Assembly (NCBI RefSeq): GCF_000422465.1
Contig: NZ_AULV01000013.1
Location: 62,001 to 126,000 of the forward strand
Reading direction: 5' to 3'
DNA: 64,000 bases
DNA from: Paenibacillus harenae DSM 16969
GTDB lineage: Bacteria > Bacillota > Bacilli > Paenibacillales > Paenibacillaceae
Part shown: in pieces, positions 52,664-61,400 of the stretch
How positions within the stretch are numbered: the stretch's first letter is position 1
Layout of the letters: each line of letters begins with the position of its first letter
Position numbers and translations under genes: made by a program
The notes under the pieces: model-generated
What the model saw: only the letters and a program-made list of their open reading frames with translations
Told to the model about the DNA's origin: nothing
Databases searched by the model: none

Positions 52664-53547
52664 TACGCCTCCACCTCCATCTTCTTGCTGAAGTACACCT
52701 GAGCGATCGTAATGATCGCCACGAGCAGGAACAGCACGAACGCTTCCGCTTGCCCGACCCCGTAGTCCCTCGACAGAAACGCCTTCTCATAAACGTGCAT
52801 GGATACCATCTCCGTGCTCTTGAACGGTCCGCCCTTCGTTAAGGAAATGTTCAAGTCGTAGACCATAAAGCCTCTTTGCAGCGACAGGAAGATACAGACG
52901 ATAAAGGACGGAACCATAAGCGGAAGCACCATTTTGCGCATTTTTGTAAGCAGGCTCGCGCCATCGATGCTTGCCGCTTCCAAAATATCCTTCGGTACAT
53001 TCATGAGGCCCGCGACATATATAACCATCATGTAGCCTGCATATTGCCATACGGTAACGATAATCATCGCCCAGAACGCTTTATCCGGGTCAGCCAGCCA
53101 GGAGCCGCTGAACAAGGGGATGCCCAGCTCTTTACCCAAGAAAACCAAAACATTAGAAAAAATAAACTGCCACACAAAGCCGAGCACGATACCGCCGACC
53201 AGATTGGGTACAAAGAAGCCCGCCCGGAATAAGCTTTGGCCCTTCAAGCCGCTCGTTAGAACGTAAGCGAGCAGAAAAGCGACCGCATTAATAAGCACGA
53301 CGGTAATGAACACGTATTTTAAAGTCAATAAAAAGGATTGCCAAAATACCGTATCTTGAAAAACTGAAAAATAATTTTGAAATCCTACAAGGCTGCTTGT
53401 CGTTGAAATGCCATCCCAGTTCGTAAAGGTCAAATAAATGCCATAAAGGAAAGGAACGATCATCACGGCAAGAAACGCAAATAATGTAGGTCCGGTAAAC
53501 AGCAGCCGCAGTCGTAAACGATTCCACAGCCCTTTTTCCGTTATCAT
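52663..53547 (-). CDS. Sugar ABC transporter permease (MalF/UgpA type)
   Basis: 294 aa. The start is one of two adjacent ATGs (53550, 53547) after GAGGG; 53547 has the better spacing. Six membrane helices and the EAA loop ILEAASIDGASLLTKMRKMVLP. It is the partner of the downstream permease. No ATPase gene is present in the operon; in Bacillales a shared ATPase (MsmX type) usually serves such importers. Confidence 0.95.
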   Translation of the reverse strand: MITEKGLWNRLRLRLLFTGPTLFAFLAVMIVPFLYGIYLTFTNWDGISTTSSLVGFQNYFSVFQDTVFWQSFLLTLKYVFITVVLINAVAFLLAYVLTSGLKGQSLFRAGFFVPNLVGGIVLGFVWQFIFSNVLVFLGKELGIPLFSGSWLADPDKAFWAMIIVTVWQYAGYMMVIYVAGLMNVPKDILEAASIDGASLLTKMRKMVLPLMVPSFIVCIFLSLQRGFMVYDLNISLTKGGPFKSTEMVSMHVYEKAFLSRDYGVGQAEAFVLFLLVAIITIAQVYFSKKMEVEA

Positions 53548-53602
53548 CATGATCCCTCGCATTCATGGATGGTTTGCTGAAGAGGAAGCAATCAAGCGTA
53601 AT

Positions 53603-53634
53603 CGGCTTACCCCGTCATTTGGCGGGGTAAGCCG
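53603..53634. other. Intercistronic perfect hairpin between binding protein and permease
   Basis: CGGCTTACCCCG (53603-53614) pairs perfectly with CGGGGTAAGCCG (53623-53634). No U-run. In importer operons such a hairpin usually protects the upstream message, so that more binding protein than permease is made. Confidence 0.65.
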
Positions 53635-53653
53635 TTCGTCTCGCAGCTAATGA

Positions 53654-54979
53654 TTACTTCACCGATTTCCAATATTCCTGAATTTCTTTAATCAGCCCGG
53701 CACGGTCCGCCGCCCCTGCAAGATACTTTTGCATGGAGGCGCCGACTTTCGCCCAGTGATCGGCGGGCAATGTGCTCATGGAATCCTGAGTCTTGCCCTT
53801 CGCGATATAATCGGAAATCGACTTCGCCAGCGGATCCTTCGCTTCAAGCGTTATGTTCTTGAACGCCGGGATGATATTCGCTTTGTTCACTAGGAAATCT
53901 TGACCCTTGTCGCTGTAAACCATCCACTCAAGGAATTTCTTTGCCGCCGCCTGCTGCTCTGCCGTATTTTTCTCTTTGTCGAGCACCAGCCTTTTGGATA
54001 CCGCGGAAGAAATTTGCGTGTTGCCAAAGTCATCCGCATTGTTGCTGACCGGTACCGGCAGGAAGCCGTATTGTCCGCTTGCCGTATCAAAGCCGCTGAT
54101 TTGCGGCCAAGCCCAGTTGCCTTGGAACCAGATGCCAACCTCGCCTTTGCCGAGCACTTCCGGTCCTCTCTCATAAGTGCCGGACAATGGCGATGCCTTA
54201 TCGATGTTGTATTTTGCCATCAGATCAAACGTATCGAGCAGCCCGTTAAAGACGGCGTTGCCAGTCAGATCAACCTTGCCCGCTTTCAAGTCATTTACGA
54301 ACTGCGTAGCGGCCTCTGTATCCGCCGACTGACCTGCGTAAGCAAGCGGCAGGTAATGGGCGCCCAGAGACCAATCCATAGGAGAAATGATGAGCGGCGC
54401 TTTGCCGGAAGCCTCTATTTTTTTGAACAGCTCTTCCAGCGCCGCAGTCGTGTTGATCGTTGCCGGATCAAACGCAGAGCCTACCGCCTGATCAACCACT
54501 GCTTTGTTGTAAATAAAGCCGTAGCCTTCGATCGCCAATGGGAATGCATAGTTTTTGCCATCAAACGTTGTAAGCGATGTGCTGCGGTCGACGGCGTCCG
54601 CCATCCACTTTTCCCCGCTTAGATCAAGAATGCGATCCTTGAATTTCTCTACATCTCCCGTATCCAGCATCGTAATCGTTGCCGGGTTGCCGGAAGCGTA
54701 AAGCGCAGACGCTTTCTCGAACGGCGATTGTCCCGCAGGCACCGGTATGATTTGCATTGTAATATCAGGATTATCCTCTTTAAACGCTTTCGCCGCTTCT
54801 TCAAGCTGCGATTGAATTTCGCCCTTGGAGTTAAGAAGCGTAATCGTTACTGCCGAGCCTTCGCCGGACCCGCCAGATTCGCCTGACTCACTTGTGTCGC
54901 CAGACTTCCCGCAAGCTGTTACGAACAAAACTGCGATAAGCGATAATGCGAGTACTTGCATCCATTTCCAGGATTTCAT
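53654..54979 (-). CDS. Sugar-binding lipoprotein of an ABC importer
   Basis: 441 aa, ATG at 54979 with GGGGG 7 bases upstream. Lipoprotein signal with lipobox LFVTAC, a Gly/Ser/Glu tether, then a family 1 extracellular solute-binding fold (VTITLLNSKGEIQSQLEEAA, ITMLDTGDVEKFKDR, YGFIYNKAVV, GEVGIWFQGNWAWPQI, AAKKFLEWMVYSDKG). It is first in the operon binding protein-permease-permease-GH32. The ligand is predicted from the last gene to be sucrose or a fructo-oligosaccharide. Promoter, operator and cre-like site are directly upstream. Confidence 0.94.
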   Translation of the reverse strand: MKSWKWMQVLALSLIAVLFVTACGKSGDTSESGESGGSGEGSAVTITLLNSKGEIQSQLEEAAKAFKEDNPDITMQIIPVPAGQSPFEKASALYASGNPATITMLDTGDVEKFKDRILDLSGEKWMADAVDRSTSLTTFDGKNYAFPLAIEGYGFIYNKAVVDQAVGSAFDPATINTTAALEELFKKIEASGKAPLIISPMDWSLGAHYLPLAYAGQSADTEAATQFVNDLKAGKVDLTGNAVFNGLLDTFDLMAKYNIDKASPLSGTYERGPEVLGKGEVGIWFQGNWAWPQISGFDTASGQYGFLPVPVSNNADDFGNTQISSAVSKRLVLDKEKNTAEQQAAAKKFLEWMVYSDKGQDFLVNKANIIPAFKNITLEAKDPLAKSISDYIAKGKTQDSMSTLPADHWAKVGASMQKYLAGAADRAGLIKEIQEYWKSVK

Positions 54980-55022
54980 TTGTCTGCCCCCGATTCACGA
55001 GAATTGTTGCGGTTTTGAAAAA

Positions 55023-55036
55023 GTAAACCGCTTTCA
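55023..55036 (-). promoter_or_regulatory. cre-like site at the transcription start of the sugar operon
   Basis: TGAAAGCGGTTTAC on the minus strand matches the CcpA consensus TGNAARCGNWWWCA in 12 of 14 positions. It covers the predicted +1, a position where CcpA would repress. Confidence 0.5.
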
Positions 55037-55042
55037 TATCGT

Positions 55043-55071
55043 ATTATATAGGCGGTCGCGATATATGTCAA
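55043..55071 (-). promoter_or_regulatory. Perfect-consensus sigma-A promoter of the sugar operon
   Basis: On the minus strand TTGACA (55071-55066), 17 bases, TATAAT (55048-55043). The -35 lies inside the palindromic operator, so bound repressor would exclude RNA polymerase. Confidence 0.88.
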
Positions 55072-55100
55072 TCGTTTGACATATCAAACGATTGACATAT
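55063..55100. promoter_or_regulatory. 38-bp palindromic double operator for the LacI-type repressor
   Basis: Two 17-base arms (ATATGTCAATCGTTTGA at 55063-55079 and its exact inverse at 55084-55100) flank CATA. Each arm carries a LacI-type half-symmetric site TGTCAA-TCG-TTTGACA with a central CG; the centres are 16 bp apart. It lies between lacI and the binding-protein gene. Confidence 0.8.
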
Positions 55101-55105
55101 TTATA

Positions 55106-55140
55106 AAAAATAAAAATCCCCGCGCCGCGCAAGGGATTTT
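55106..55140 (-). terminator. Terminator after lacI
   Basis: On the minus strand AAAATCCC and GGGATTTTT with a GCGC inner stem, followed by ATTTTTTAT. It separates lacI from the operon it controls. Confidence 0.75.
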
Positions 55141-55152
55141 CGTTCTTTTCAT

Positions 55153-56130
55153 CTATGTTGTTGACCGTTCTACGATAGCCACCGGCAGGATGTTTTCCGC
55201 TTCGAAAGGCTCACCGTTCATTTGCCGCATAATCAGATCAACAGCCTTCCGTCCGATCTCTGCAATCGGCTGCTTGATTGTCGTAATAGACGGCGTCATC
55301 CACCTGGCCGCATTAATATCGTCATAGCCGATAATCTTCACGTCATCCGGAATACGCTTGCCGGCGGCTGCGCACTGCTTCACCGCAAAAGCCGCAATAA
55401 TGTCGCTCGTCGCGAACACGCCGTCTATATCGGGATGCTCCTCGAACAAGCGTTTCATAATTTGCTCGTACTGTATTTGGTCAAACACGTTCATATCGGT
55501 TTGAATAATAAGATGCTTCACATTATTCTCGTTCATGACCGCCTGAAATGCCTCGGTTCTCCGGTTGGCCAATAACTGCAGCTCCAGGTTACCGCATATA
55601 TGCGCGATTTTCGTGCAGCCCTTCTCAACCAGAAGTTTAGCCGCAAGGCTTCCGCCTATGTAATTATCGGAAGAAATATAAGGAATCTCAAGGCCAATTT
55701 GACGGTCAATCGTTACGATGGGCGAGCTCAAATTTTTGTATTCCTCGACCTGAAGCGTATGGCTGCCCATTATAATTCCATCGACGCGGTTCCGCTTAAG
55801 CATTTCAATATAATCCTTTTCCTTCACGGGGTCGAGCTGAGAATTGCATAAAAGCATTTTGAAGCCTTGGTCATAGGCGTAGTTTTCAACATGGTTAGCT
55901 AGCTCGCTGAAAAAAGGATGAGAGACGTTCGGTATAATGAGACCGATTACGTTAGACTGCTTCCTGAGGAGGGAGCGCGCAATTTCATTCGGCTGATAAT
56001 TAAGCTCCTCCATCACTTTAAACACCTTGGTTCTTGTCGCTTCGCTAATATATCCCCGGTTATTCAAAACGCGGGAAACCGTCGTTACGGATACATCCGC
56101 TTTTTTCGCGACATCGTGTATCGTTGCCAT
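55153..56130 (-). CDS. LacI-family transcriptional repressor
   Basis: 325 aa. ATG at 56130 (MATIHDVAKKADVSVTTVSR) with AAAGGGG 5 bases upstream; the frame is open upstream without signals. N-terminal helix-turn-helix and hinge (VLNNRGYISEATRTKV, ELNYQPNEIARSLLR), then a periplasmic-binding-type effector domain (VIGLIIPNVSHPFFSELA, RVDGIIMGSH, GVFATSDIIAAFAVKQC, ITTIKQPIAEIGRKAVDLI). It is expected to bind the 38-bp palindrome just downstream of its own gene and to release it when its sugar is present. Confidence 0.94.
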   Translation of the reverse strand: MATIHDVAKKADVSVTTVSRVLNNRGYISEATRTKVFKVMEELNYQPNEIARSLLRKQSNVIGLIIPNVSHPFFSELANHVENYAYDQGFKMLLCNSQLDPVKEKDYIEMLKRNRVDGIIMGSHTLQVEEYKNLSSPIVTIDRQIGLEIPYISSDNYIGGSLAAKLLVEKGCTKIAHICGNLELQLLANRRTEAFQAVMNENNVKHLIIQTDMNVFDQIQYEQIMKRLFEEHPDIDGVFATSDIIAAFAVKQCAAAGKRIPDDVKIIGYDDINAARWMTPSITTIKQPIAEIGRKAVDLIMRQMNGEPFEAENILPVAIVERSTT

Positions 56131-56218
56131 GGCATCCCCTTTGCATCGTGCAGTAGTTCCAACCATTATAGCTGAAATATAAGCCCGTCATAAACCTAAA
56201 CTTAAAAACCCTATATTT

Positions 56219-56376
56219 CAAGCAGAAACGCCTGTCAGCGTCCTTGTCAGAGGACGCAAACCGTTTACTCCGTATTTTCTGAAGCAACTCATGAAGCTTG
56301 TTCATCGAAAAACGGTATCGCGGAGAATTCTAAGCGCATATATATACATGTAAAACTCATGAATGCTTAGCATTTG
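56219..56376. repeat. Interspersed intergenic repeat, copy 4 (longest)
   Basis: Same blocks as copy 2 (AAGCAGAAACGCCTGTCAGC, GTCAGAGGACGCAAACCGTT, CGCGGAGAATTCTAAGCGCA, TACATGTAAAACTCATG, TGCTTAG) with about 55 extra bases (56265-56318) in the middle, flanked by AAACCGTTT and AAACGGT. It ends at the murA terminator. Confidence 0.7.
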
Positions 56377-56432
56377 AAAAAAGAGCCGTTTCTAATAAGC
56401 CCGTCTTGGCTTATTAAAAAAGGCTCTTTTTA
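56376..56432. terminator. Nested terminator after murA
   Basis: AAAAGAGCC/GGCTCTTTT outer stem and TAATAAGCC/GGCTTATTA inner stem around CGTCTT. A-run and T-run on the two sides make it bidirectional. It starts 12 bases past the murA stop. Confidence 0.88.
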
Positions 56433-56443
56433 CGTGCCTGCTG

Positions 56444-57898
56444 TCAAGCCCACGTAGGCTGCACCTTAAGCACCGCAACTTCCTTCTCCCGTTTATAGGA
56501 AGCGGCCGGCTCGATCTCAGCCGGCGCTGCGGATACAGCGATCGCCGCAGGTATTTCACGCGACGGCTTTGACAAGATTCCGTGCGCTGCCAGCTGGCCT
56601 GCCTGAGAGCCCGCAGATGCGACAACGGCAATCTCTTCTTCCGGCTCCTGGCGGCGGATATCCGCTCCAAGCTTGGCAAGCTTGCCGGTAATATCGACAT
56701 ATCCGCGGTCGACGTGGTGCAGGCCGGTTACTTCGGTCTCGCCCTCGGCGCGAAGCGCCGCGCAGATCAGAGCTGCGCCCGCGCGCAGATCGGTTGCGCA
56801 TACTTTCGCTCCAACCAGCGGCAGCCCGCCGTTCACAATGGCGGTCCGTCCATCCACCTTAATTTGGGCATTCATCTTCAGGAATTCCTCAACGTGCATG
56901 AAACGATTCTCAAATACCGTTTCCGTCACGACGCTCGTTCCTTCGGATACGAGCAGCAGCGCCATCATTTGCGATTGCATATCCGTCGGGAAGCCCGGAT
57001 GAGGGAGCGTCTTAACGTCCACCGATTTCAATACGGAGCCGGAGCGGACGCGAAGACCATTATCGCTCTCCGTAATTTCCACGCCCATTTCCTGAAGCTT
57101 CGAAATGACCGGTGTCAGGTGATCCGCAATCGCGCCTTCAACAAAAACATCTCCGCCGGTAATCGCGGCGGCAATCATATACGTTCCGGCCTCAACGCGG
57201 TCGGGAATCACATTATGCGAGGCGCCATGCATCCGTTCGACGCCTTCGATCCGAATCAGTCCCGTACCTGCGCCTCGCACCTTGCCGCCCATCGCATTGA
57301 TGTAGTTGGCCAGGTCAACGATCTCCGGCTCCTTGGCCGCATTCTCGAGAATCGTCGTTCCTTCCGCCAGAGCGGCGGCCATCATAATATTCTCCGTCGC
57401 GCCGACGCTGGCTACGTCGAGATAGATCTTCGCGCCTTTAAGACGCGTCTTCGTGCTTGCTTCGATAAATCCGTGACCAAGCGTAATTTCCGCTCCCATC
57501 GCCTCGAAGCCCTTCAGATGCTGGTCGATCGGACGAGTGCCGATCGCACAGCCCCCTGGCAAAGAAATTCGTACCTTGCCCACTCTTGCGAGCAGCGGTC
57601 CCATAACCAGAAAAGACGCCCGCATCTTGCGAATGAGCTCATATGGAGCCTCATACGACGTAATCGCCGGTGCGTTAATACGCATCGTTTCGTTGTTATA
57701 AGTTAATTGTGCGCCTAATGAGGCAAGCACCTTCTGGATCGTCATAACGTCGTCGAGGAGGGGTACGTCATAGATGACGCTGTCTCCTTCGGTCGCTAAT
57801 AATGAGGCCGCCAAAATCGGGAGTACCGCATTTTTTGCTCCGCTGACACGGACCGTTCCCTTCAAGCGCTGGCCTCCGCGGACGATAATTTTGGTCAT
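56444..57898 (-). CDS. murA: UDP-N-acetylglucosamine 1-carboxyvinyltransferase
   Basis: 484 aa, ATG at 57898 with GGAGGG 8 bases upstream. MurA transfers enolpyruvate from PEP to UDP-GlcNAc, the first committed step of peptidoglycan synthesis. Motifs: [12 protein letters not shown] near residue 20, catalytic Cys117 in [15 protein letters not shown], and [16 protein letters not shown] near residue 305. The conserved enzyme ends at about residue 416 (GADIRR); about 68 extra residues rich in Ala/Glu/Pro follow and are not part of the usual fold. Adjacent to the ywzB homologue as in B. subtilis, but separated from spoIID. Confidence 0.97.
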   Translation of the reverse strand: MTKIIVRGGQRLKGTVRVSGAKNAVLPILAASLLATEGDSVIYDVPLLDDVMTIQKVLASLGAQLTYNNETMRINAPAITSYEAPYELIRKMRASFLVMGPLLARVGKVRISLPGGCAIGTRPIDQHLKGFEAMGAEITLGHGFIEASTKTRLKGAKIYLDVASVGATENIMMAAALAEGTTILENAAKEPEIVDLANYINAMGGKVRGAGTGLIRIEGVERMHGASHNVIPDRVEAGTYMIAAAITGGDVFVEGAIADHLTPVISKLQEMGVEITESDNGLRVRSGSVLKSVDVKTLPHPGFPTDMQSQMMALLLVSEGTSVVTETVFENRFMHVEEFLKMNAQIKVDGRTAIVNGGLPLVGAKVCATDLRAGAALICAALRAEGETEVTGLHHVDRGYVDITGKLAKLGADIRRQEPEEEIAVVASAGSQAGQLAAHGILSKPSREIPAAIAVSAAPAEIEPAASYKREKEVAVLKVQPTWA

Positions 57899-57976
57899 CT
57901 GTGGTTCCCTCCGCGAACTGCAATTTCTATTTCCTAATCGTGAATATTTTGGAATCGGACACTTTATCCAGACTAC

Positions 57977-58006
57977 ATCTTATCACTCATTTACACAAAT
58001 CGACAA
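57977..58006 (-). promoter_or_regulatory. Possible sigma-A promoter of murA
   Basis: On the minus strand TTGTCG (58006-58001), 18 bases, TAAGAT (57982-57977), about 80 bases before the murA start. The remainder of the 300-base gap shows nothing else definite. Confidence 0.45.
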
Positions 58007-58198
58007 GCGTTAAATTGTTTCCACATTTTTCATGCGTTTTTGTCGTAAAAATAAGACTATTTTCTCTAAAAACGGAACATTTTCGGGACAAAAATACGTT
58101 TTCATTCCACGCGTAGGCCTTGATTCATACTTATTCGTAAGCAAACTGTTTTTTCGTACCGTCTTGTTACTACCCATTGTTGACATTTTTCGCTCTTG

Positions 58199-58465
58199 TT
58201 ATTCGACAAAGCTTTTGAGCAGTACGGTATAACCCCAATATTCCAAAATAAATTTGGCCAAAAGATGTCCGATGACGATGGCCGCGATCACTTGAAACAA
58301 ACGTGCCTTCGGGCTGCGGGGAAAACGGAAAAAAGTATCCCATTTCACCTCCTGGATAACAAACCATACGAAGATGATACTGAGAATAACCGTGACGATG
58401 GAGAACAGACCGGTAAAACCGGCCGCGTTTTGCACATTTTGATATAAATCGTTATCAACGTCCAT
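58199..58465 (-). CDS. ywzB: DUF1146/YwzB-family small membrane protein
   Basis: 88 aa, ATG at 58465 with TAGGAGG 6 bases upstream. Two membrane helices (FTGLFSIVTVILSIIFVWFVI and LFQVIAAIVIGHLLAKFIL) joined by a basic loop containing VKWDTFFRFPRSPKARL, the conserved part of this family. It is found next to murA throughout Bacillales; the function is unknown. It follows the protease gene by 15 bases and could be transcribed with it. Confidence 0.88.
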   Translation of the reverse strand: MDVDNDLYQNVQNAAGFTGLFSIVTVILSIIFVWFVIQEVKWDTFFRFPRSPKARLFQVIAAIVIGHLLAKFILEYWGYTVLLKSFVE

Positions 58466-58480
58466 GAATCCTCCTAATAA

Positions 58481-61400
58481 TTAGGTAATAATCCTGTGCA
58501 GCAGCACGGTAAAATCGGCTCGGCTCGCCTGACGCTTCGGCTCGTAAAGGTTGGATTGAACGCCTTCGATCAGCCCGCGCTGCTTCATGGCTGTCAGCAT
58601 AGGCGCGGACCAGTCGCTTCGATCTACGTCGTCAAACGGATCAACGGCGGACAGCTGCGGTTCAATACCTTCCGCAAAACCGATGATAACCGCCATCTCC
58701 TTGCGCGTGACCGGCTGTTCCGGTTTGAACGAGCCGTCCGGGAAGCCTTTTACCCAGCCCTGCTGAACGGCTAAGTCAATCGCGCCGGAAGCCCAATGAG
58801 CTGCAGGGACATCCTTGAAGCGCTTTGTCAGCGCGTTTTTCTGTGGGGCTGGCTTATAAGCCTTTACGGCCATCGCCACCGCTTCGGCGCGGGTGATTGC
58901 GCGCTTCGGCTCAAACCGGTAAGCCCCCGTACCATTGATGATCCCCATTTCGCTTAATTCGACGATCTCATTTTTTGCCCAATGCTTGTGAATATCCCGG
59001 AAGCCGGCGACAAGCTCCTCGGACTTTATATTCATCCGGTAATACTGCTTGTCGAATGGGGCATCCGCCGTCAGCTTCACATAATAAACATCCGGCTGAA
59101 GCAGTTTGTCGTTCGTTTGAAGCTTGCCGGCAGAGCCCGTTGACGAAGCAGTTAACAGCTTCATGCGTTTATCATATACCTCAAGCTTCAAATCGATATC
59201 CGCCGGAACGCCGCTTACCGCCATGCTTACGATGCTCGGTTGAGCCGGCCGATATTGAAACCAATCCATATCGGCGTAGCTTCCAATCACGCCTATGTAC
59301 TCAGTGCCGGGAGTAACCATAAAGGCTTCATACGATTTGTCGTTCGGTTCGTTCGGATCATCGTATTTCGGCGTGTAATCCATCGCAAGGGAATAGGTGC
59401 CGAGAGCCGGACTGGCCTCCGAAGAGATTGCATTATGAACACGAATATAATATTTCCCTGGGGTCACAGTTATGACTGGGGAATATTCCGTCTCCCCTTC
59501 CCCTTCATTATCGTACAAAAGAAGGGACTCGCCCGCCCTCTGCATAGCAAGTCCCGGATCGATGCGCGCCGTGTTTGTTGTTAGAGTCAGACGGAGCTTT
59601 CCGCTCTGCGTGAAGGTTACGGCAAACCAGTCCCGGTCCGCCGTCTGGTGAAAGGTTCCGTTCATTTCCTGCGAATTCGGTTGGAGCGTGAAGGCCTCAT
59701 AGGATCTGTCATTCTTTTCATAATCATCCGCTTTTATGGTAAAAGCAGAGGTCAGCAGATACGGCAGGGCGACGTCGCCGCTCTGATTTATTAGCTCGAG
59801 ATGAATAAGATGCTGGCCTTTGCTTAAATTAAAATCAATAGACCGACTGGCGAGTTTTATGTCGGCTGCATGATTTTCAATGCCATTCGTATACAGCGTC
59901 ATCCTGACCGGCGGAACAACCGCCCCGTCTGTTACAAGTCCCTCGTAATGGATGGTCAGCGTACCGTCGTAAGGAGTGTCGACTCTATACCAGTCATGAT
60001 CGTCCGTTATTTGCAAAACGGCAGACAGCTGTGTATTCAGCGGAAAACGGGCAGCTGTCTTCATGCTCTCGTTCGGTTCCAGACTATCGGGCCTGAGAGC
60101 GGATTGAAGCGCTTGGTCAATTTGCAGAACCCCGTACCCCGAGGAAAGGTCAGCTCCTGCGGGACCAATATCCTTTGCGGTCTGCCTCAGCAATTCCCGG
60201 ACCTGATACGGCTCTAACTTGCTGTAGCGGGCCCATACGAGAGCGGCTGCAGCAGCGGCTTGCGGAGCAGACATCGATGTGCCTTCTTCTTTCTTATATA
60301 AACCGCCCAGCGCGGTTGTGTACACGTTCCATGGCGCTACCAGGTCGAGCTCGCTGCCCGGATTCGAGCGCGGGTCAGCCGTATGATCCGGCTTCACGCC
60401 GCCTACCGCCAACACGGTCGGATAGGCTGCCGGATATTTCACGGCTGCTTTGGAACCAAATGTCAGCCCGTCATTTCCTGCCGCAGCAACGAGCAGTACC
60501 CCCTTACTCTCGGCGTACTGCACGATATCCTGCATATAAGGCGAATACCGGTGTAAGCCGACTGACAGCACTACAATCTTTGCACCGGCGCGGACCGCGT
60601 ACAATATCGCGTCACCCAGCTCCTGCTCCGTGCCGTCGCCATGATGATCCAGCGCTTTGATCGGCATGATCTTCGCTTTCTGCAAGATACCCGACACGCC
60701 GATCCCGTTATTGCCTACCGCCGCGATCACGCCCGCAACGCTTGTGCCATGTCCGTTATCATCATCGGGCGGCTCGTTCGGGTTAACCAGATTGGCCCCT
60801 TCCACGAGATTAGCCTTCAAATCCGGATGATCCAGATCGACCCCCGTATCCACGATCGCGATCGTCAGACCGGTCTGTTCCCGTACCGTTTCCCATGCCT
60901 TCGGCACGCCGATCTGATCGAGATAATGCTGTTTTGCCAGCTCCGGGTCATTGGCCGTTGGCATAACTGCTGCGGCTGCCGCAGATAATTCGGCTGGTGT
61001 CTCGGACGATGATGAAGAGGCGGGTTGGCGGGCTTTGCCAGCCGTTTCGGATAACGAAGGGCGGGCGGGGAGCTTGTCGCCTTCGGCTTCATTAATAGGC
61101 GCAGTGGGCGAAGAGCCTTCGTCTTCACCATTTGAAGCCGGAAGGGCGGAAAGGCTGCCGCCTTCGGCTTCATTTGGGTGAGAAGCATGCGCCAGCATGT
61201 GCACCCCGGAATTCGGGTGCACATACTCTACGCCCGGCGCCCTCTGCAGCCGGCGCAGCCACGCTTGCACGTCCGCGCCTTCTTCAGCCGGACGTACGAG
61301 CAATACCGCCGCCTCGTCCTGGCGGCGGAGCACTTCCGTCCCGCGCAGCTCATGCGCGAGCGCGGGATCGCGCCATTTGAGCAGCCAGCTCTGCGGCTGC

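Noticed and set aside
53603..53634. Terminator between binding-protein and permease genes
   Set aside because: The hairpin is perfect but has no U-run; an mRNA-stabilising intercistronic hairpin is more likely.
56582..57706. 374-aa plus-strand frame opposite murA
   Set aside because: Arg/His-rich antisense shadow of a conserved gene.
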